Assembly: GCF_003144035.1 (NCBI RefSeq)
Contig: NZ_QFWT01000007.1
Span: 177,084-241,083, forward strand
Length of the DNA: 64,000 nucleotides
Direction of reading: 5' to 3'
DNA from: Vibrio albus
Lineage (GTDB): Bacteria; Pseudomonadota; Gammaproteobacteria; Enterobacterales; Vibrionaceae
Shown here one piece after another: positions 1 through 8,337 of the stretch. Below the pieces are notes generated by a model. It was not told the origin of the DNA. It worked only from the letters and a program-made list of their open reading frames with translations, and did no database searches. How positions within the stretch are numbered: the stretch's first letter is position 1; each line of letters begins with the position of its first letter. Position numbers and translations under genes: made by a program.

Positions 1-927
1 AACCACAACCTTTGAATGAGGGAACAGTTCTTTTGCAGCTTCTTTGTAAGCCGAAGCTCCTCCACCAGCAAGCAACACAGCATCAGCAGCCATACCTTCT
101 TCACGCATAGACTTCTTCATAGGCGTTAATGCATTTGGAGCAACCTTAGACGCAGCCTTATCGAAGTACTCACTAAGAGGAACTTTCGAACCGTGTAGAA
201 GCAATTCTTTCTTATTCGAGCGGATAGCTTTTTCGATTTTTTCTAATCCAGGTCCCGTACCATAGTCCTCTTGTATTAGTCTATTTAGTTCCTGTAGAAG
301 AATAGACATTGCTTTCAGAGACGTACCAGAAGATTGATAACGTACCTCCCCCTCTTCGAGAGCGACCCAATCAACACTAAAAAACCCAGGGTCAATAACA
401 ACTGTTCGACCTTCATTTATGATTTCTAACAGTTCCTCATCATCGCAAGAACTAACCACATCCATATACGCTCCGGCAGGCTGAGGCACGACTACAACTG
501 ATTTCACCAGCACCTTTCTTTTAGGTGAAATTTGATGCTCACCAGTAAGACGTTCAACAAGTGCATCTCTCTTAGACTTATCCATAAACTGATCAACAGG
601 AAGACCAGTTACAAGAACATCAATCTCTGAACGTCCGCTCAAAAGTAAGCCAGCTAAAAATAAAGCCTTATACGATTTGGTTGAGGGATAATCACCATGT
701 AACTCTCTTTCCCAACCCTGCAATCGATCTGGCTCTACCCCAGCGACCCATTTTTCTCCGTCTATGTCCACCAGGATACAATTAGACGCGCCTCCCATTA
801 ACTGCTGAGGCATAAGCTCTGCTGGCCCAGCGCCTACAGGCAGAACTTCAACCTTAGGCTCTTCCCCCTTCTCTCCGTATGCAAGTTTTAAGTTTGAGTA
901 TCCAATATCTAGACCAAGAACAAACAT
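1..927 (-). CDS. ParM/StbA-like actin-type ATPase (3' end outside window)
   Basis: The minus-strand frame is open from an ATG at 925-927 (AGGAG just upstream) to base 1, so 309 codons are visible and the C-terminus is cut by the window edge. Actin-fold landmarks are visible: phosphate-1 motif LDIGYSNLKLAYG near the N-terminus, phosphate-2 VVIDPGFFSVDW near residue 190 and an adenosine motif LLAGGGASAYK near residue 290. Plasmid members of this family polymerise to push sister plasmids apart. The gene diverges from a MobI-like gene across a repeat-rich region, an order that recalls the ParM-like/oriT/mobI region of SXT/R391 and IncA/C elements. Partition is the likely role; the DNA-binding adaptor is not identified. 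Confidence 0.85.
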   Translation of the reverse strand, partial: MFVLGLDIGYSNLKLAYGEKGEEPKVEVLPVGAGPAELMPQQLMGGASNCILVDIDGEKWVAGVEPDRLQGWERELHGDYPSTKSYKALFLAGLLLSGRSEIDVLVTGLPVDQFMDKSKRDALVERLTGEHQISPKRKVLVKSVVVVPQPAGAYMDVVSSCDDEELLEIINEGRTVVIDPGFFSVDWVALEEGEVRYQSSGTSLKAMSILLQELNRLIQEDYGTGPGLEKIEKAIRSNKKELLLHGSKVPLSEYFDKAASKVAPNALTPMKKSMREEGMAADAVLLAGGGASAYKEAAKELFPHSKVVV

Positions 928-1159
928 GCCCCACTCCTATTAAATCAAAAAGTAATCACAAGATGGCTTTTAGATGCAATTCAGCCGATGAGAGACAATT
1001 TACATCACGACATTTACCAAGACCGCCTCCACAATTGCCCAAAAGGGGCGTTTAGATTGCTTTTCGATTAAAAAAACCAAAAAAAAGCAACAATCGAAGC
1101 ATTTGCTCAAGACTCTTTAATAACCTCGCTGGTGTATAGTGAAATATTTATGAGTAGAA

Positions 1160-1335
1160 ATCCTATATCTATCTGGATAAAACCGATACATAATCATAAA
1201 GATTGCAATATCTAGGATATTGGTAACAAATTATCCAGATAGATAGAGCGTTGACAAAAATAATTCACGAGCTATCGTAAGAGAGTACCTATCTATCTGG
1301 ATAAAAGAGTTAAATCCTCCAGATAGATAGGTATT
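1160..1335. repeat. Two inverted pairs of a CTATCTGGATAA repeat (candidate parC or oriT)
   Basis: The motif TATCTATCTGGATAA occurs directly at 1166-1180 and 1289-1304 and inverted (TTATCCAGATAGATA) at 1231-1246 and 1316-1331. The four copies make two divergent pairs. They sit between the ParM-like gene (minus) and the MobI-like gene (plus), in a 470-bp region (928-1399) with no gene. Repeats here could be a centromere for the partition system, operators for the flanking genes, or relaxase/accessory sites of an origin of transfer. Sequence alone does not decide between these. Confidence 0.7.
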
Positions 1336-1399
1336 TGGATAGGAATTGGTTAGGAATTTTGCTATTAGCCACGCTAAAGCCAGCTCAGGAGCCTAAGAA

Positions 1400-1954
1400 A
1401 TGAGTACGGATAAAACCAGTAAGAAGGCAAATATAGACTGGGATCTTTTGTTAGATCCCAAAAATGAGGATGAAAGATCTGAACTGTACCTTGATGACAT
1501 TGAAGCAATATCAAGAGACTTTGTTCTAGAGATACAAACCGCACTAGAGCAAGAGATGAAAGTTCTTATCGTTGAAGCAAAGAAAAGAGCAGACGTACAT
1601 TGGGCATCAAACAGAATAGCCAGAGAAGAAGAGGACGAAAATAATCAATGGCGATTCGGAACTAGGGCAAGAATGAATGGAAGAAGCCTATCTGCCGAAT
1701 GGTTTTTAAACCGTTTCAAGCCAGATCCAAAGGGGGGTAAATCCCAAGTGTATTCAACATACCTCAAGAAAGGGACAGGCAATCAATACGACTTGTCAGC
1801 ATTCAAAAAAGCCACTGACGATGAGTTCAAGTCCATAAAAATGACCGAAGAATACTACGCAGTGCTAAGACAACGCTCAAATGTACTAATGAAGATCCGT
1901 AGGCTTCTGAATGACTACGAAAAACTTATTGATAAGCGAAAGGTTGAACTATAA
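1400..1954 (+). CDS. MobI-like conjugation accessory protein (tentative)
   Basis: 184 aa, charged and soluble, with a predicted helical C-terminus. The stretch LSAEWF, then K-x-Y-S-T-Y-L-K-K-G and an acidic helix ending near MKIRRLL, resembles from memory MobI of SXT/R391 and IncA/C elements, which is needed for oriT function. Position agrees: MobI lies beside oriT and diverges from a ParM-like gene in those elements. The alternative is a partition adaptor for the ParM-like protein. The start follows a weak Shine-Dalgarno (CAGGAG). Confidence 0.5.
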   Translation: MSTDKTSKKANIDWDLLLDPKNEDERSELYLDDIEAISRDFVLEIQTALEQEMKVLIVEAKKRADVHWASNRIAREEEDENNQWRFGTRARMNGRSLSAEWFLNRFKPDPKGGKSQVYSTYLKKGTGNQYDLSAFKKATDDEFKSIKMTEEYYAVLRQRSNVLMKIRRLLNDYEKLIDKRKVEL

Positions 1955-1978
1955 GAACAATGAACCAAGGAGACCAAC

Positions 1979-2269
1979 ATGAATTCTGTATCAGCCACTG
2001 AAATGGCAAAATTAGGCAAATGTGAAAAAATGATCAAACGATCACGAGTGAGTAAAAGGATCAACGAGAGAGCGCCTAGAAAGCTCTCTAACGCTTTTAA
2101 CGGAACCAGTGATACATTGCGAGGTGAATTTGCTCACTTCTCCTATGAGAGTGCCACACAGCGCTTTATGACAGACAAACAAGTTAAATGCCGTCGTGTG
2201 CTGCAACTATGTTTAAGCGGTGCGTTCGCTATGGGATTGCTATCACTAGTAGCTTTATACGCAAGTTAA
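1979..2269 (+). CDS. Small single-TM protein of unknown function
   Basis: 96 aa. A good ribosome site (AAGGAG) precedes the ATG, 25 bp after the MobI-like gene, so the two are probably cotranscribed. The first 70 residues are basic and polar; the last 20 form one hydrophobic segment (LCLSGAFAMGLLSLVALYA), which suggests a tail-anchored inner-membrane protein. I do not recognise the family. Confidence 0.55.
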   Translation: MNSVSATEMAKLGKCEKMIKRSRVSKRINERAPRKLSNAFNGTSDTLRGEFAHFSYESATQRFMTDKQVKCRRVLQLCLSGAFAMGLLSLVALYAS

Positions 2270-3132
2270 GCAAGGGTAATTTGCACTCACAAGACACAGA
2301 GGAATTGGTGTTAGTACAAAACTTATCCACTTTTTCTGTGGATAAAAACATCATTTGTCACCTCACAACAAACCTTACTGATACACAGAATTTGCACGTT
2401 GTTAAGAGCAGCATTGAGACACAGCAAAGGTTTTAATGTCAGAGTCGAAATAATGGCTTACATCCTCTCGGCTTACTTCCATTAGGTGATTACCCCCAAA
2501 CACAACGCTGCCCTCTACAAATCACCAATCGGATACTAAACATGATTGCCAGGTAAAATTCGAACGAGACGAGAGCTCTAACAATGTCACAGCAGAACAT
2601 AGCGTGACAAAACACAAATGACGCACCAGAACACACCAAGCCAATTAACATACAGACCCGATCAGTTAACCGATCGCGCCTTATGTCTATGAATCAATAT
2701 CAAACCTACCCCAAAACCAAATTAGGGAGCTCTACCAATTAGCAACCTAAAAGACTCCAACAGTGCAGGTCCTAGAGTTAACGAAACCACTTGCTGGTCT
2801 TACGTTAATCCAGAAAATCAATGTGTATACTTGCCTTGCGGCCAGCTCAGAAGTTCTATTCTCAAGTATTGCGAGCTTTATTACCTTTGCAAACGCGGTA
2901 TCCAGCTCACTATCGCCATACGATGAACGTCATAAAAAATGATGCAGATATGAATGTCTTGAAGATACCGAAGGATTTATGTAATGCTTGGTACTACCTA
3001 GTTGTGTTTCCTTCGGTCCATAGGAACTGCTTTGGTGAAAGCAAAGAAGATAAATAGCACTAGAGGCTAATCAATGAATTAGAACCCGGTTTGGTGATGT
3101 TTCCGAGCACCGAAATAACATCACACATCGAA
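2270..3132. other. 863-bp region with no convincing gene; hairpin of two DnaA-box-like octamers
   Basis: No reading frame here has a ribosome site and plausible composition. The clearest element is TTATCCAC at 2323-2330 facing GTGGATAA at 2338-2345, separated by a T-rich 7-base spacer. The octamers match the core of the DnaA box (TTATCCACA) and could also form a short hairpin. Confidence 0.5.
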
Positions 3133-3594
3133 TCAAGACCGGATAGACAACTCAGAACCATTACTCGCCATAACCTCCACAATACCAAACAGAGCTAACG
3201 AAAGAACAAACACTCCAGCAAGCAGTAACATAAAGTACCCTATCTCTTTGACTGCGAACTTGAGAGCTGACAACAGAGAGACCTGTTTGCCGGAAATCTT
3301 TGAGTAACCCCACTGAAATGCCAGGAACGAAGCTAGGCCGCAAAACGCAACTATACCTGCAACAACCAGAGGTTGTTCTATCAAAACATCCTTATTCAGA
3401 AAGCCTTTTGAAATCGCTACTGAGAACAATCTACCAATCAAAAACCCAGCCCCCACAGCCACTCCACTGCGAATTAAGACGACCTTAAAAGACTGGGAAT
3501 AACTTAGCGTTGTTCCGTTAGTACGCCGAGAAGTGTATTGCACCACCAGCGTGGATATAGCTAATCCAAAGAAAGTAATAACGACAAATTCCAT
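3133..3594 (-). CDS. Four-TM inner-membrane protein, unknown
   Basis: About 153 aa from an ATG at 3592-3594, preceded by GGAG 8 bases upstream; an upstream in-frame ATG at 3625 lacks such a site. Hydrophobic segments are visible near residues 1-20, 40-60, 78-98 and 120-142. It has no charged catalytic motif and no family I recognise. It runs opposite to its neighbours and is probably transcribed alone. Confidence 0.6.
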   Translation of the reverse strand: MEFVVITFFGLAISTLVVQYTSRRTNGTTLSYSQSFKVVLIRSGVAVGAGFLIGRLFSVAISKGFLNKDVLIEQPLVVAGIVAFCGLASFLAFQWGYSKISGKQVSLLSALKFAVKEIGYFMLLLAGVFVLSLALFGIVEVMASNGSELSIRS

Positions 3595-3955
3595 ACAAGG
3601 CTCTCCAAGCCAATTCTGAGCGTCCAATAAAAAGCATAGGACACTGATTTTCTTTAATCGACCGTACTGACATTTACTTTAACCAGCCGTGAATTAGTGT
3701 ATTGCATCATCTTTATAAGGTCATATAATGATCTTAAAAGGCAAACCGAAAACGGACTTGGCTTTTCAATGTGAAATATCGAAAAGCAACCCAAAGACGA
3801 CATTTAGATTGAATGCTGGGTATGCATAAAAATAGATTGAATGCCGTCAAGAAAAGCAAAGTGCCTTTAAGGTAGTGTTTTGATAGATAAGGTAAAGTTG
3901 CATTGTTCACTAAAGGAACACAAAAGCAACCTAAAAACAACTTAGGAGTTAGGTA
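3595..3955. other. Intergenic leader region with repeated CAACCTAAAAACAACTT motif
   Basis: No gene is seen. The 17-mer CAACCTAAAAACAACTT (3927-3943) lies just ahead of the lipoprotein start and recurs exactly at 11916-11932 ahead of another membrane-protein gene. A degenerate copy (AAGCAACCCAAAGACGACATTT) lies near 3783. It may be a leader or an operator-like element. Confidence 0.4.
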
Positions 3956-4807
3956 ATGATAAATGGAAAACTAATAGGTTTAGGCGTGTCAATAATGTCG
4001 GTAATAATGACTGGTTGTGCGTCAACTTCCCAACCAGTGTCATACGATGAATCACACAGTCGTGCATATAACATCGCGCAGGCTGGTGGATTGTACGATG
4101 TAAGTGACAAATACGTCCCAAGAGAGAATTACGAGTCTTTGCAATTTGCAGGCAGCGCTGCGACAAACTCTCTTTTGTTTACCTCCTCCTTCGGTGCGAA
4201 CCTAGATTTAACATCAGGGTTAGGATTGGGGCTTGTCACCTCTCTTTTAGAGCAGCCCGACACAGCATCCAGAAACAGCGTAATTGCATGGATGCCAAAG
4301 TCCGAAGCGTCATCCACCAAAAATGCTCAAGAGAAACTTTTGTCTGAAATGAAAACGGCCATTGAATCAACGCTAGAAGAAATGGGATTAGAGTATGAAG
4401 CAACAAATGGCAATTCCGAACGCAAAGTAGAGTTCTACTTTCACAGTGAAGAGTACGGTTGCCCCATATACAAACCAGGCATGACAAATGTGGATCTCTG
4501 CTACATAGCAACCGAAGTCTTTGAGCCCCGCGAAGCAAAGGCCCCTAGCTTTGTCGGAGTCGATGAAATTGATTCGTATGCTTTTGAATCAAACCACAGT
4601 GTTTACTACAACCGATTCCGAGTTACTCCCGGCAAAGGTAGCCATGTCCCAAGCGACAAAATATATTCACTTGTAAGCGGAAAACTTCCCTCTTGGGCTT
4701 ATGTTTACGTAGCATCTGGGAACATACAGGTAGGTGAATCTAAATTTAAAACGCCTTATCTACTCGACAATGGCGAACCTCTATTGTTCATACACCCAGA
4801 GAACTAA
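3956..4807 (+). CDS. Predicted lipoprotein, unknown
   Basis: 283 aa. The N-terminus is a lipoprotein signal: a basic start, a hydrophobic stretch and a lipobox ending MTGC at residue 21, followed by Ala-Ser-Thr-Ser. The mature part is soluble and lacks a motif I know; it has a cysteine pair near residues 168 and 182. Asp does not follow the lipidated cysteine, so outer-membrane sorting is expected. TAGGAG precedes the ATG, and a terminator-like hairpin follows, which suggests a monocistronic unit. Confidence 0.75.
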   Translation: MINGKLIGLGVSIMSVIMTGCASTSQPVSYDESHSRAYNIAQAGGLYDVSDKYVPRENYESLQFAGSAATNSLLFTSSFGANLDLTSGLGLGLVTSLLEQPDTASRNSVIAWMPKSEASSTKNAQEKLLSEMKTAIESTLEEMGLEYEATNGNSERKVEFYFHSEEYGCPIYKPGMTNVDLCYIATEVFEPREAKAPSFVGVDEIDSYAFESNHSVYYNRFRVTPGKGSHVPSDKIYSLVSGKLPSWAYVYVASGNIQVGESKFKTPYLLDNGEPLLFIHPEN

Positions 4808-4811
4808 TTAG

Positions 4812-4850
4812 CTCTCCCCAAGCATTTTGCTTAGGGAGATTGCCTTTTTC
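4812..4850 (+). terminator. Rho-independent terminator after the lipoprotein gene
   Basis: CTCCCCAAGC, loop ATTTT, GCTTAGGGAG (one mismatch), then a run ending TTTTT. It lies just downstream of the lipoprotein stop. Confidence 0.65.
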
Positions 4851-4861
4851 AGGAGGTAGAC

Positions 4862-5251
4862 ATGCAGCAGCAGAAAGAACAAATTACACGCTCAACAATT
4901 TCATATAGAAACAAAAGAGCTAAAGAACAAATCCAGCACATACTCCAACTTGCCGAAAGGATTACCTCTGACGTCGAAAAGGAAAAACGAGAGTCCATGC
5001 ATTTGTGTTTATGTTGCTATTACGCTCGTTCTCAACGAATAGGAGGAGCTGCGATAACATCAAAACCTTGTGGTGTTTGCGAAGAAACAATGCAGTTCGG
5101 CTCAACTGCTACTGATGCAGTCTGCGACAGCTGTGCAAAGGAACAGGGGTTATGTAAACAGTGCGGAGCAGACATTGAATTGGCGGAAAGAAGAAAGCCG
5201 TACCCTTTTGAGAATGAGATAAATAAAAAGGAACTTTCAAATGATCAATGA
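4862..5251 (+). CDS. Zinc-ribbon protein
   Basis: 129 aa. After a charged helical N-terminus (residues 1-45) there are several Cys pairs: CLCC near 49, CGVC near 71, CDSC near 90 and CKQC near 100. These are enough for two zinc-binding knuckles. It overlaps the next gene by 11 bp, so translation is probably coupled. The protein likely binds nucleic acid or a protein partner; no enzyme domain is seen. Confidence 0.7.
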   Translation: MQQQKEQITRSTISYRNKRAKEQIQHILQLAERITSDVEKEKRESMHLCLCCYYARSQRIGGAAITSKPCGVCEETMQFGSTATDAVCDSCAKEQGLCKQCGADIELAERRKPYPFENEINKKELSNDQ

Positions 5252-5645
5252 GGAATGGTTTTCTGAATTAGAAACAGTTCTGTTTGTGTTGGAGGACTGT
5301 CAGGTTGACTGTGATGGAATGACTTATCTAGTAAGCCATCTTCTGAAACAAGCCAACGTTGAACACTGTTGCATGTTCGGCTATGTAACAGAAAAGTCGT
5401 CAGGAGACGTAGTAACCCCTCATTGCTGGATTACATTGCCAGGAGACTACATCGTTGATCTCAGACTTAGAATGTGGCTTGGGGATTTCGATCATATTCC
5501 CCACGGCGTATTTAAATCAAGCTGCACACCAGATATCGTCTACGAAGGAAAAGGGCTAAGAGACTCAAATTTAGATGTAGACACCTTAGATATGATGTCT
5601 GACGGTAGACTTTCACATGTGAAAGTCCCCTCTTTGCTTCACTAG
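5241..5645 (+). CDS. Transglutaminase/papain-like fold protein (tentative)
   Basis: 134 aa. A Cys-His-Asp arrangement in the family order is visible: Cys in DCDGMTYLVSHLL (about residue 24), His in TPHCWITLPGDY (about 74) and Asp in YIVDLRLRMWLGD (about 84). This is how small transglutaminase-like and N-acetyltransferase-like proteins present their triad. The last codons contain a copy of the dispersed palindrome, so that element is partly translated. It is coupled to the zinc-ribbon gene. Confidence 0.5.
   Translation: MINEEWFSELETVLFVLEDCQVDCDGMTYLVSHLLKQANVEHCCMFGYVTEKSSGDVVTPHCWITLPGDYIVDLRLRMWLGDFDHIPHGVFKSSCTPDIVYEGKGLRDSNLDVDTLDMMSDGRLSHVKVPSLLH
5608..5627. promoter_or_regulatory. Dispersed palindrome, copy 1
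   Basis: A perfect 20-bp palindrome, GAC plus core CTTTCACATGTGAAAG extended to GTC. It lies inside the 3' end of the transglutaminase-like gene. It is one of seven copies on the backbone. Confidence 0.8.
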
Positions 5646-5818
5646 TGCTCCACCAGCTGCAATAGCCCCTTCTACACGGGGCTCTTCCCTGCCCTAAAAG
5701 TCTTTCACGCTACCCCTTCCCTCATACCGAACCTAAATGCTTAGTACTTCCTAAGTGGCTACGTGACAAATATTTAAGGGGCTATATAATGATACTATAA
5801 AGTAATCGAGAGTATCTT

Positions 5819-6340
5819 ATGAATATAGTCTTGTTGTTAGTTTCACTGATTGTCGCTCCATTTCTAATTGCCAAAGTAGACCTATGGCGGAAAAAGCATT
5901 TGCATGAGGTGCTCAGCTGGTGGAGTGAAGAAAACATGCCAAAAGAGTTGAGAAACGCAACTCTGTTTCTTTGTGAAGAAGATGTGGCAACAACACTACC
6001 TGTACCTCTGCATGGAAGAGTTGATCAGGTTTTTTTATCAAAAAAGAAAGTCCTTATCCCTCTGGATACCAAGTTAAGGAAAGATAACAGGATCTTTGAA
6101 TCGGATGTAATCCAGCTATCTGTATACCGAGTGATTCTTAAAAATCAATACAACTTAGAGGTATCCGATTACGGGTACGTTAGAACGGTTGTCCCACAGC
6201 CCGACGGAAAGAACAAGGTTCGTTACATCAGAACAAAGTTACTGAATGAAAAAAAAGTCGTCTCTCTCTACTACAAATATCAGGCTATTAGGCAAGGACT
6301 AATAAAGACGTCCTGTTCGTGTGAGGGATTGTTTCATTGA
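5819..6340 (+). CDS. Membrane-anchored PD-(D/E)XK (RecB/Cas4-like) nuclease
   Basis: 173 aa. Residues 1-20 form one hydrophobic anchor. The body shows the Cas4/RecB nuclease pattern: GRVDQVF (first acid near residue 69), VLIPLDTK (D-x-K near 84) and the QxxxY helix QLSVY (near 101). Cas4/RecB-type enzymes cut or trim DNA ends. The anchor would put this nuclease at the inner membrane on the cytoplasmic side, which might suit DNA passing through a conjugation channel. The last residues (CSC) are cysteine-rich. The role is inferred. Confidence 0.7.
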   Translation: MNIVLLLVSLIVAPFLIAKVDLWRKKHLHEVLSWWSEENMPKELRNATLFLCEEDVATTLPVPLHGRVDQVFLSKKKVLIPLDTKLRKDNRIFESDVIQLSVYRVILKNQYNLEVSDYGYVRTVVPQPDGKNKVRYIRTKLLNEKKVVSLYYKYQAIRQGLIKTSCSCEGLFH

Positions 6341-6421
6341 GTTCTCAGTTGCCCTTATTGGGCATGTTGCCGTGAGAAGCTTTTGCTGTTTATCCGTTAC
6401 TCTCATGGCAAAGGAGGGCTT

Positions 6422-6895
6422 ATGCCATTAACAAGAATCAATAAAGCAATGATGTTGCTGATATCTATCGGCGGAGTAATTGCTGGTCTTGCAGGTAAAC
6501 CTATCGTCGCCTGTACAGCATTAGGGGTAGTTCTTTGGCTTGCGGCCAAGAATGGAGGCTCAAACTCCATCATAGAAATCCGCAAAAAAGCAGCCAAATC
6601 AGCGTTCGACAATATGGATCTTGTCATTGATAACAAACGCTGGCTCGGGAAGGATGCAACGGTTGTTAAGGTTTCAAACATCACTGCGGCCAACGAGATA
6701 AAAGTGCCTTGGAACCTACAAATTCTTGCTAAATCGGTCAGAGGCACTTGGTTCACTGTAGATATGAGTGTGATTGGGAAAGACCAAATCCTAATCATGG
6801 CAATTAATGAGATTGATGAAAGCACAGTCAAGCGTCTGTTAGCGAATGATCACGACTTATACCGTCAATACTTCGGTGAACCAGAGTTGGCGTAA
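6422..6895 (+). CDS. Two-TM membrane protein, unknown
   Basis: 157 aa from an ATG 4 bases after AAGGAGG. Two hydrophobic segments lie near residues 8-25 and 28-45, followed by a soluble domain of about 110 residues. I do not recognise it. It overlaps no neighbour but is closely followed by another small membrane gene. Confidence 0.65.
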   Translation: MPLTRINKAMMLLISIGGVIAGLAGKPIVACTALGVVLWLAAKNGGSNSIIEIRKKAAKSAFDNMDLVIDNKRWLGKDATVVKVSNITAANEIKVPWNLQILAKSVRGTWFTVDMSVIGKDQILIMAINEIDESTVKRLLANDHDLYRQYFGEPELA

Positions 6896-6905
6896 GGAGC
6901 GAAAT

Positions 6906-7199
6906 GTGGAAAGAACTCAAACACCAGAAAAAAGTGAAGAAAACCTTAGTAACAAGCCATTGAATCAAGCTGGCTATGCTCAATGCCTGTTTATCCTTAT
7001 CCAATCAGTGCTTTTCCCTGAGCTTGGCGCTGGTGGAGCAATGATCGCTGCCTTATGTGCAATGATGCCTTGGATGGTTATGTACGCTAAAAAAATGCCA
7101 GCACGAGTATTCGGTATGGTCATGGCATCTCTACTGCTAACCCCCTTCTATTCAATGCTATGCCTATTTGTCTTGAAGGTCATTGGAGTTGGAGTGTAG
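6906..7199 (+). CDS. Small three-TM membrane protein (GTG start)
   Basis: 97 aa from a GTG with AAGGAG 6 bases upstream; that ribosome site overlaps the end of the previous gene. A polar head of about 28 residues is followed by hydrophobic segments near 31-50, 52-66 and 74-96. Its end overlaps the ribosome site of the next gene. Function unknown. Confidence 0.6.
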   Translation: MERTQTPEKSEENLSNKPLNQAGYAQCLFILIQSVLFPELGAGGAMIAALCAMMPWMVMYAKKMPARVFGMVMASLLLTPFYSMLCLFVLKVIGVGV

Positions 7200-7204
7200 T
7201 GCGC

Positions 7205-8335
7205 ATGGATCTATTGGCCCCATTCCTAATATCCGACTTGGAGAGACATGGCGCGAGTCAAGAGCTTATTCGTAATGCACAAAGCTTAAAACACTCGGCT
7301 TTCCGTTATAAACAAAAAGATATTGAAGAGCTGTCCAGAAAGCTTGGTATAGAAAGCCAGGAGTTGATGGATGGGCATGTTCAATATATGACTTCAAGAT
7401 TCACGAGGAAAATGAGCGGCATCATTTCATCATACCTAATGAAAGATACCGGACATTTCGCTATTCAATGTACAGAGCTTTGCCGAGAAGCAGAAGCACT
7501 TAGCCTTAAACGCAACCGCGAAGGAAAGCTGGTTCCGTATAGTGCAGCAAATGCTGTGGCTGTTGATCGAATGCTTGATGTCGTCATAGCCAGGGCAACG
7601 GAGCTTAAAAATAGAATAGCGGATGAGTTCTTCAACGCAGAAACTAGCTCTGTCTTCATAGAACAAAGAGAAGCTGGCACATTTTGCCCAGAAAAAAAGA
7701 CTAAAAAACGTAAAGCAAGGCGAAGAAAGAGTTCACCTATTTACGTCAAAGGAAAACCCTACGCTAGTTTAACCGAACTGGCCCAACAAACTGGTAAAGC
7801 AGAAAGGACTCTCTATTCAAGGATTAGGGATAAAGGGCTATTAAAAGCCTACCAAACCAACACTATGACAGATGAGAACTGGAACTCAGTCTTATCTGAA
7901 CCACCAGCTCCAAACAAGGGCCCAAAGGCGGCCAACAAACCTATCACCTATAAAGGTGATTCCTACCCCACGTTAAACCATCTAGCCGAAGCCGCTAACT
8001 TAACGTACTCGGCTCTCTACCAGAGACTTCGACATCGAGAATTATTGGAAAAGGCACGATGTAACGAGCTTTCAGATATGGACTGGGAAAAGGTACTCAA
8101 CGCTATTCCCCCTAATCGAAAAGCCGATGTTGAAATTGTGATAAATGGCAAGGGATACCCTTCCGTTGCGGCAGTCGCTACTAATTTCGGGTTAGCGGAA
8201 TCCACGTTATCAGAGAGGTTAAAACAAGCCGACAAACTTGAATTAGCGAAAGAGAACAAATTAACCGAGGAAGAATGGGAGCTGTTTCTGGTTCCACCTC
8301 ACCCAGGTCGAAAACAAACCACAACTAAGGAATAA
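7205..8335 (+). CDS. Protein with three tandem HTH-like (NUMOD-type) repeats
   Basis: 376 aa from ATG 7205 (GTG 7199 is possible). Residues 1-165 form an unknown helical domain ending in a basic patch (KKTKKRKARRRKSS). Three repeats of about 65 residues follow, starting near 175, 240 and 303. Each has Y/I-x-G-x-x-Y-x-S/T-L/V, an Ala-rich helix, T/S-L-Y-x-R-hydrophobic-x-x, and a final W-E/N-x-V/F-L. The pattern resembles small helix-turn-helix modules (NUMOD1-like) that bind DNA in series. Three units could read a long site or span repeats. It overlaps the end of the preceding gene and lies 2 bp from the S49 peptidase gene. Confidence 0.65.
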   Translation: MDLLAPFLISDLERHGASQELIRNAQSLKHSAFRYKQKDIEELSRKLGIESQELMDGHVQYMTSRFTRKMSGIISSYLMKDTGHFAIQCTELCREAEALSLKRNREGKLVPYSAANAVAVDRMLDVVIARATELKNRIADEFFNAETSSVFIEQREAGTFCPEKKTKKRKARRRKSSPIYVKGKPYASLTELAQQTGKAERTLYSRIRDKGLLKAYQTNTMTDENWNSVLSEPPAPNKGPKAANKPITYKGDSYPTLNHLAEAANLTYSALYQRLRHRELLEKARCNELSDMDWEKVLNAIPPNRKADVEIVINGKGYPSVAAVATNFGLAESTLSERLKQADKLELAKENKLTEEEWELFLVPPHPGRKQTTTKE

Positions 8336-8337
8336 AC

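Noticed and set aside
2188..2436. 82-codon frame overlapping the small TM gene
   Set aside because: No ribosome site; most of it lies in the gene-free region and reads through the DnaA-box-like hairpin.
2821..3057. 78-codon frame in the 2.3-3.1 kb gap
   Set aside because: No ribosome site and no recognisable composition; it could be a tiny gene but nothing supports it.
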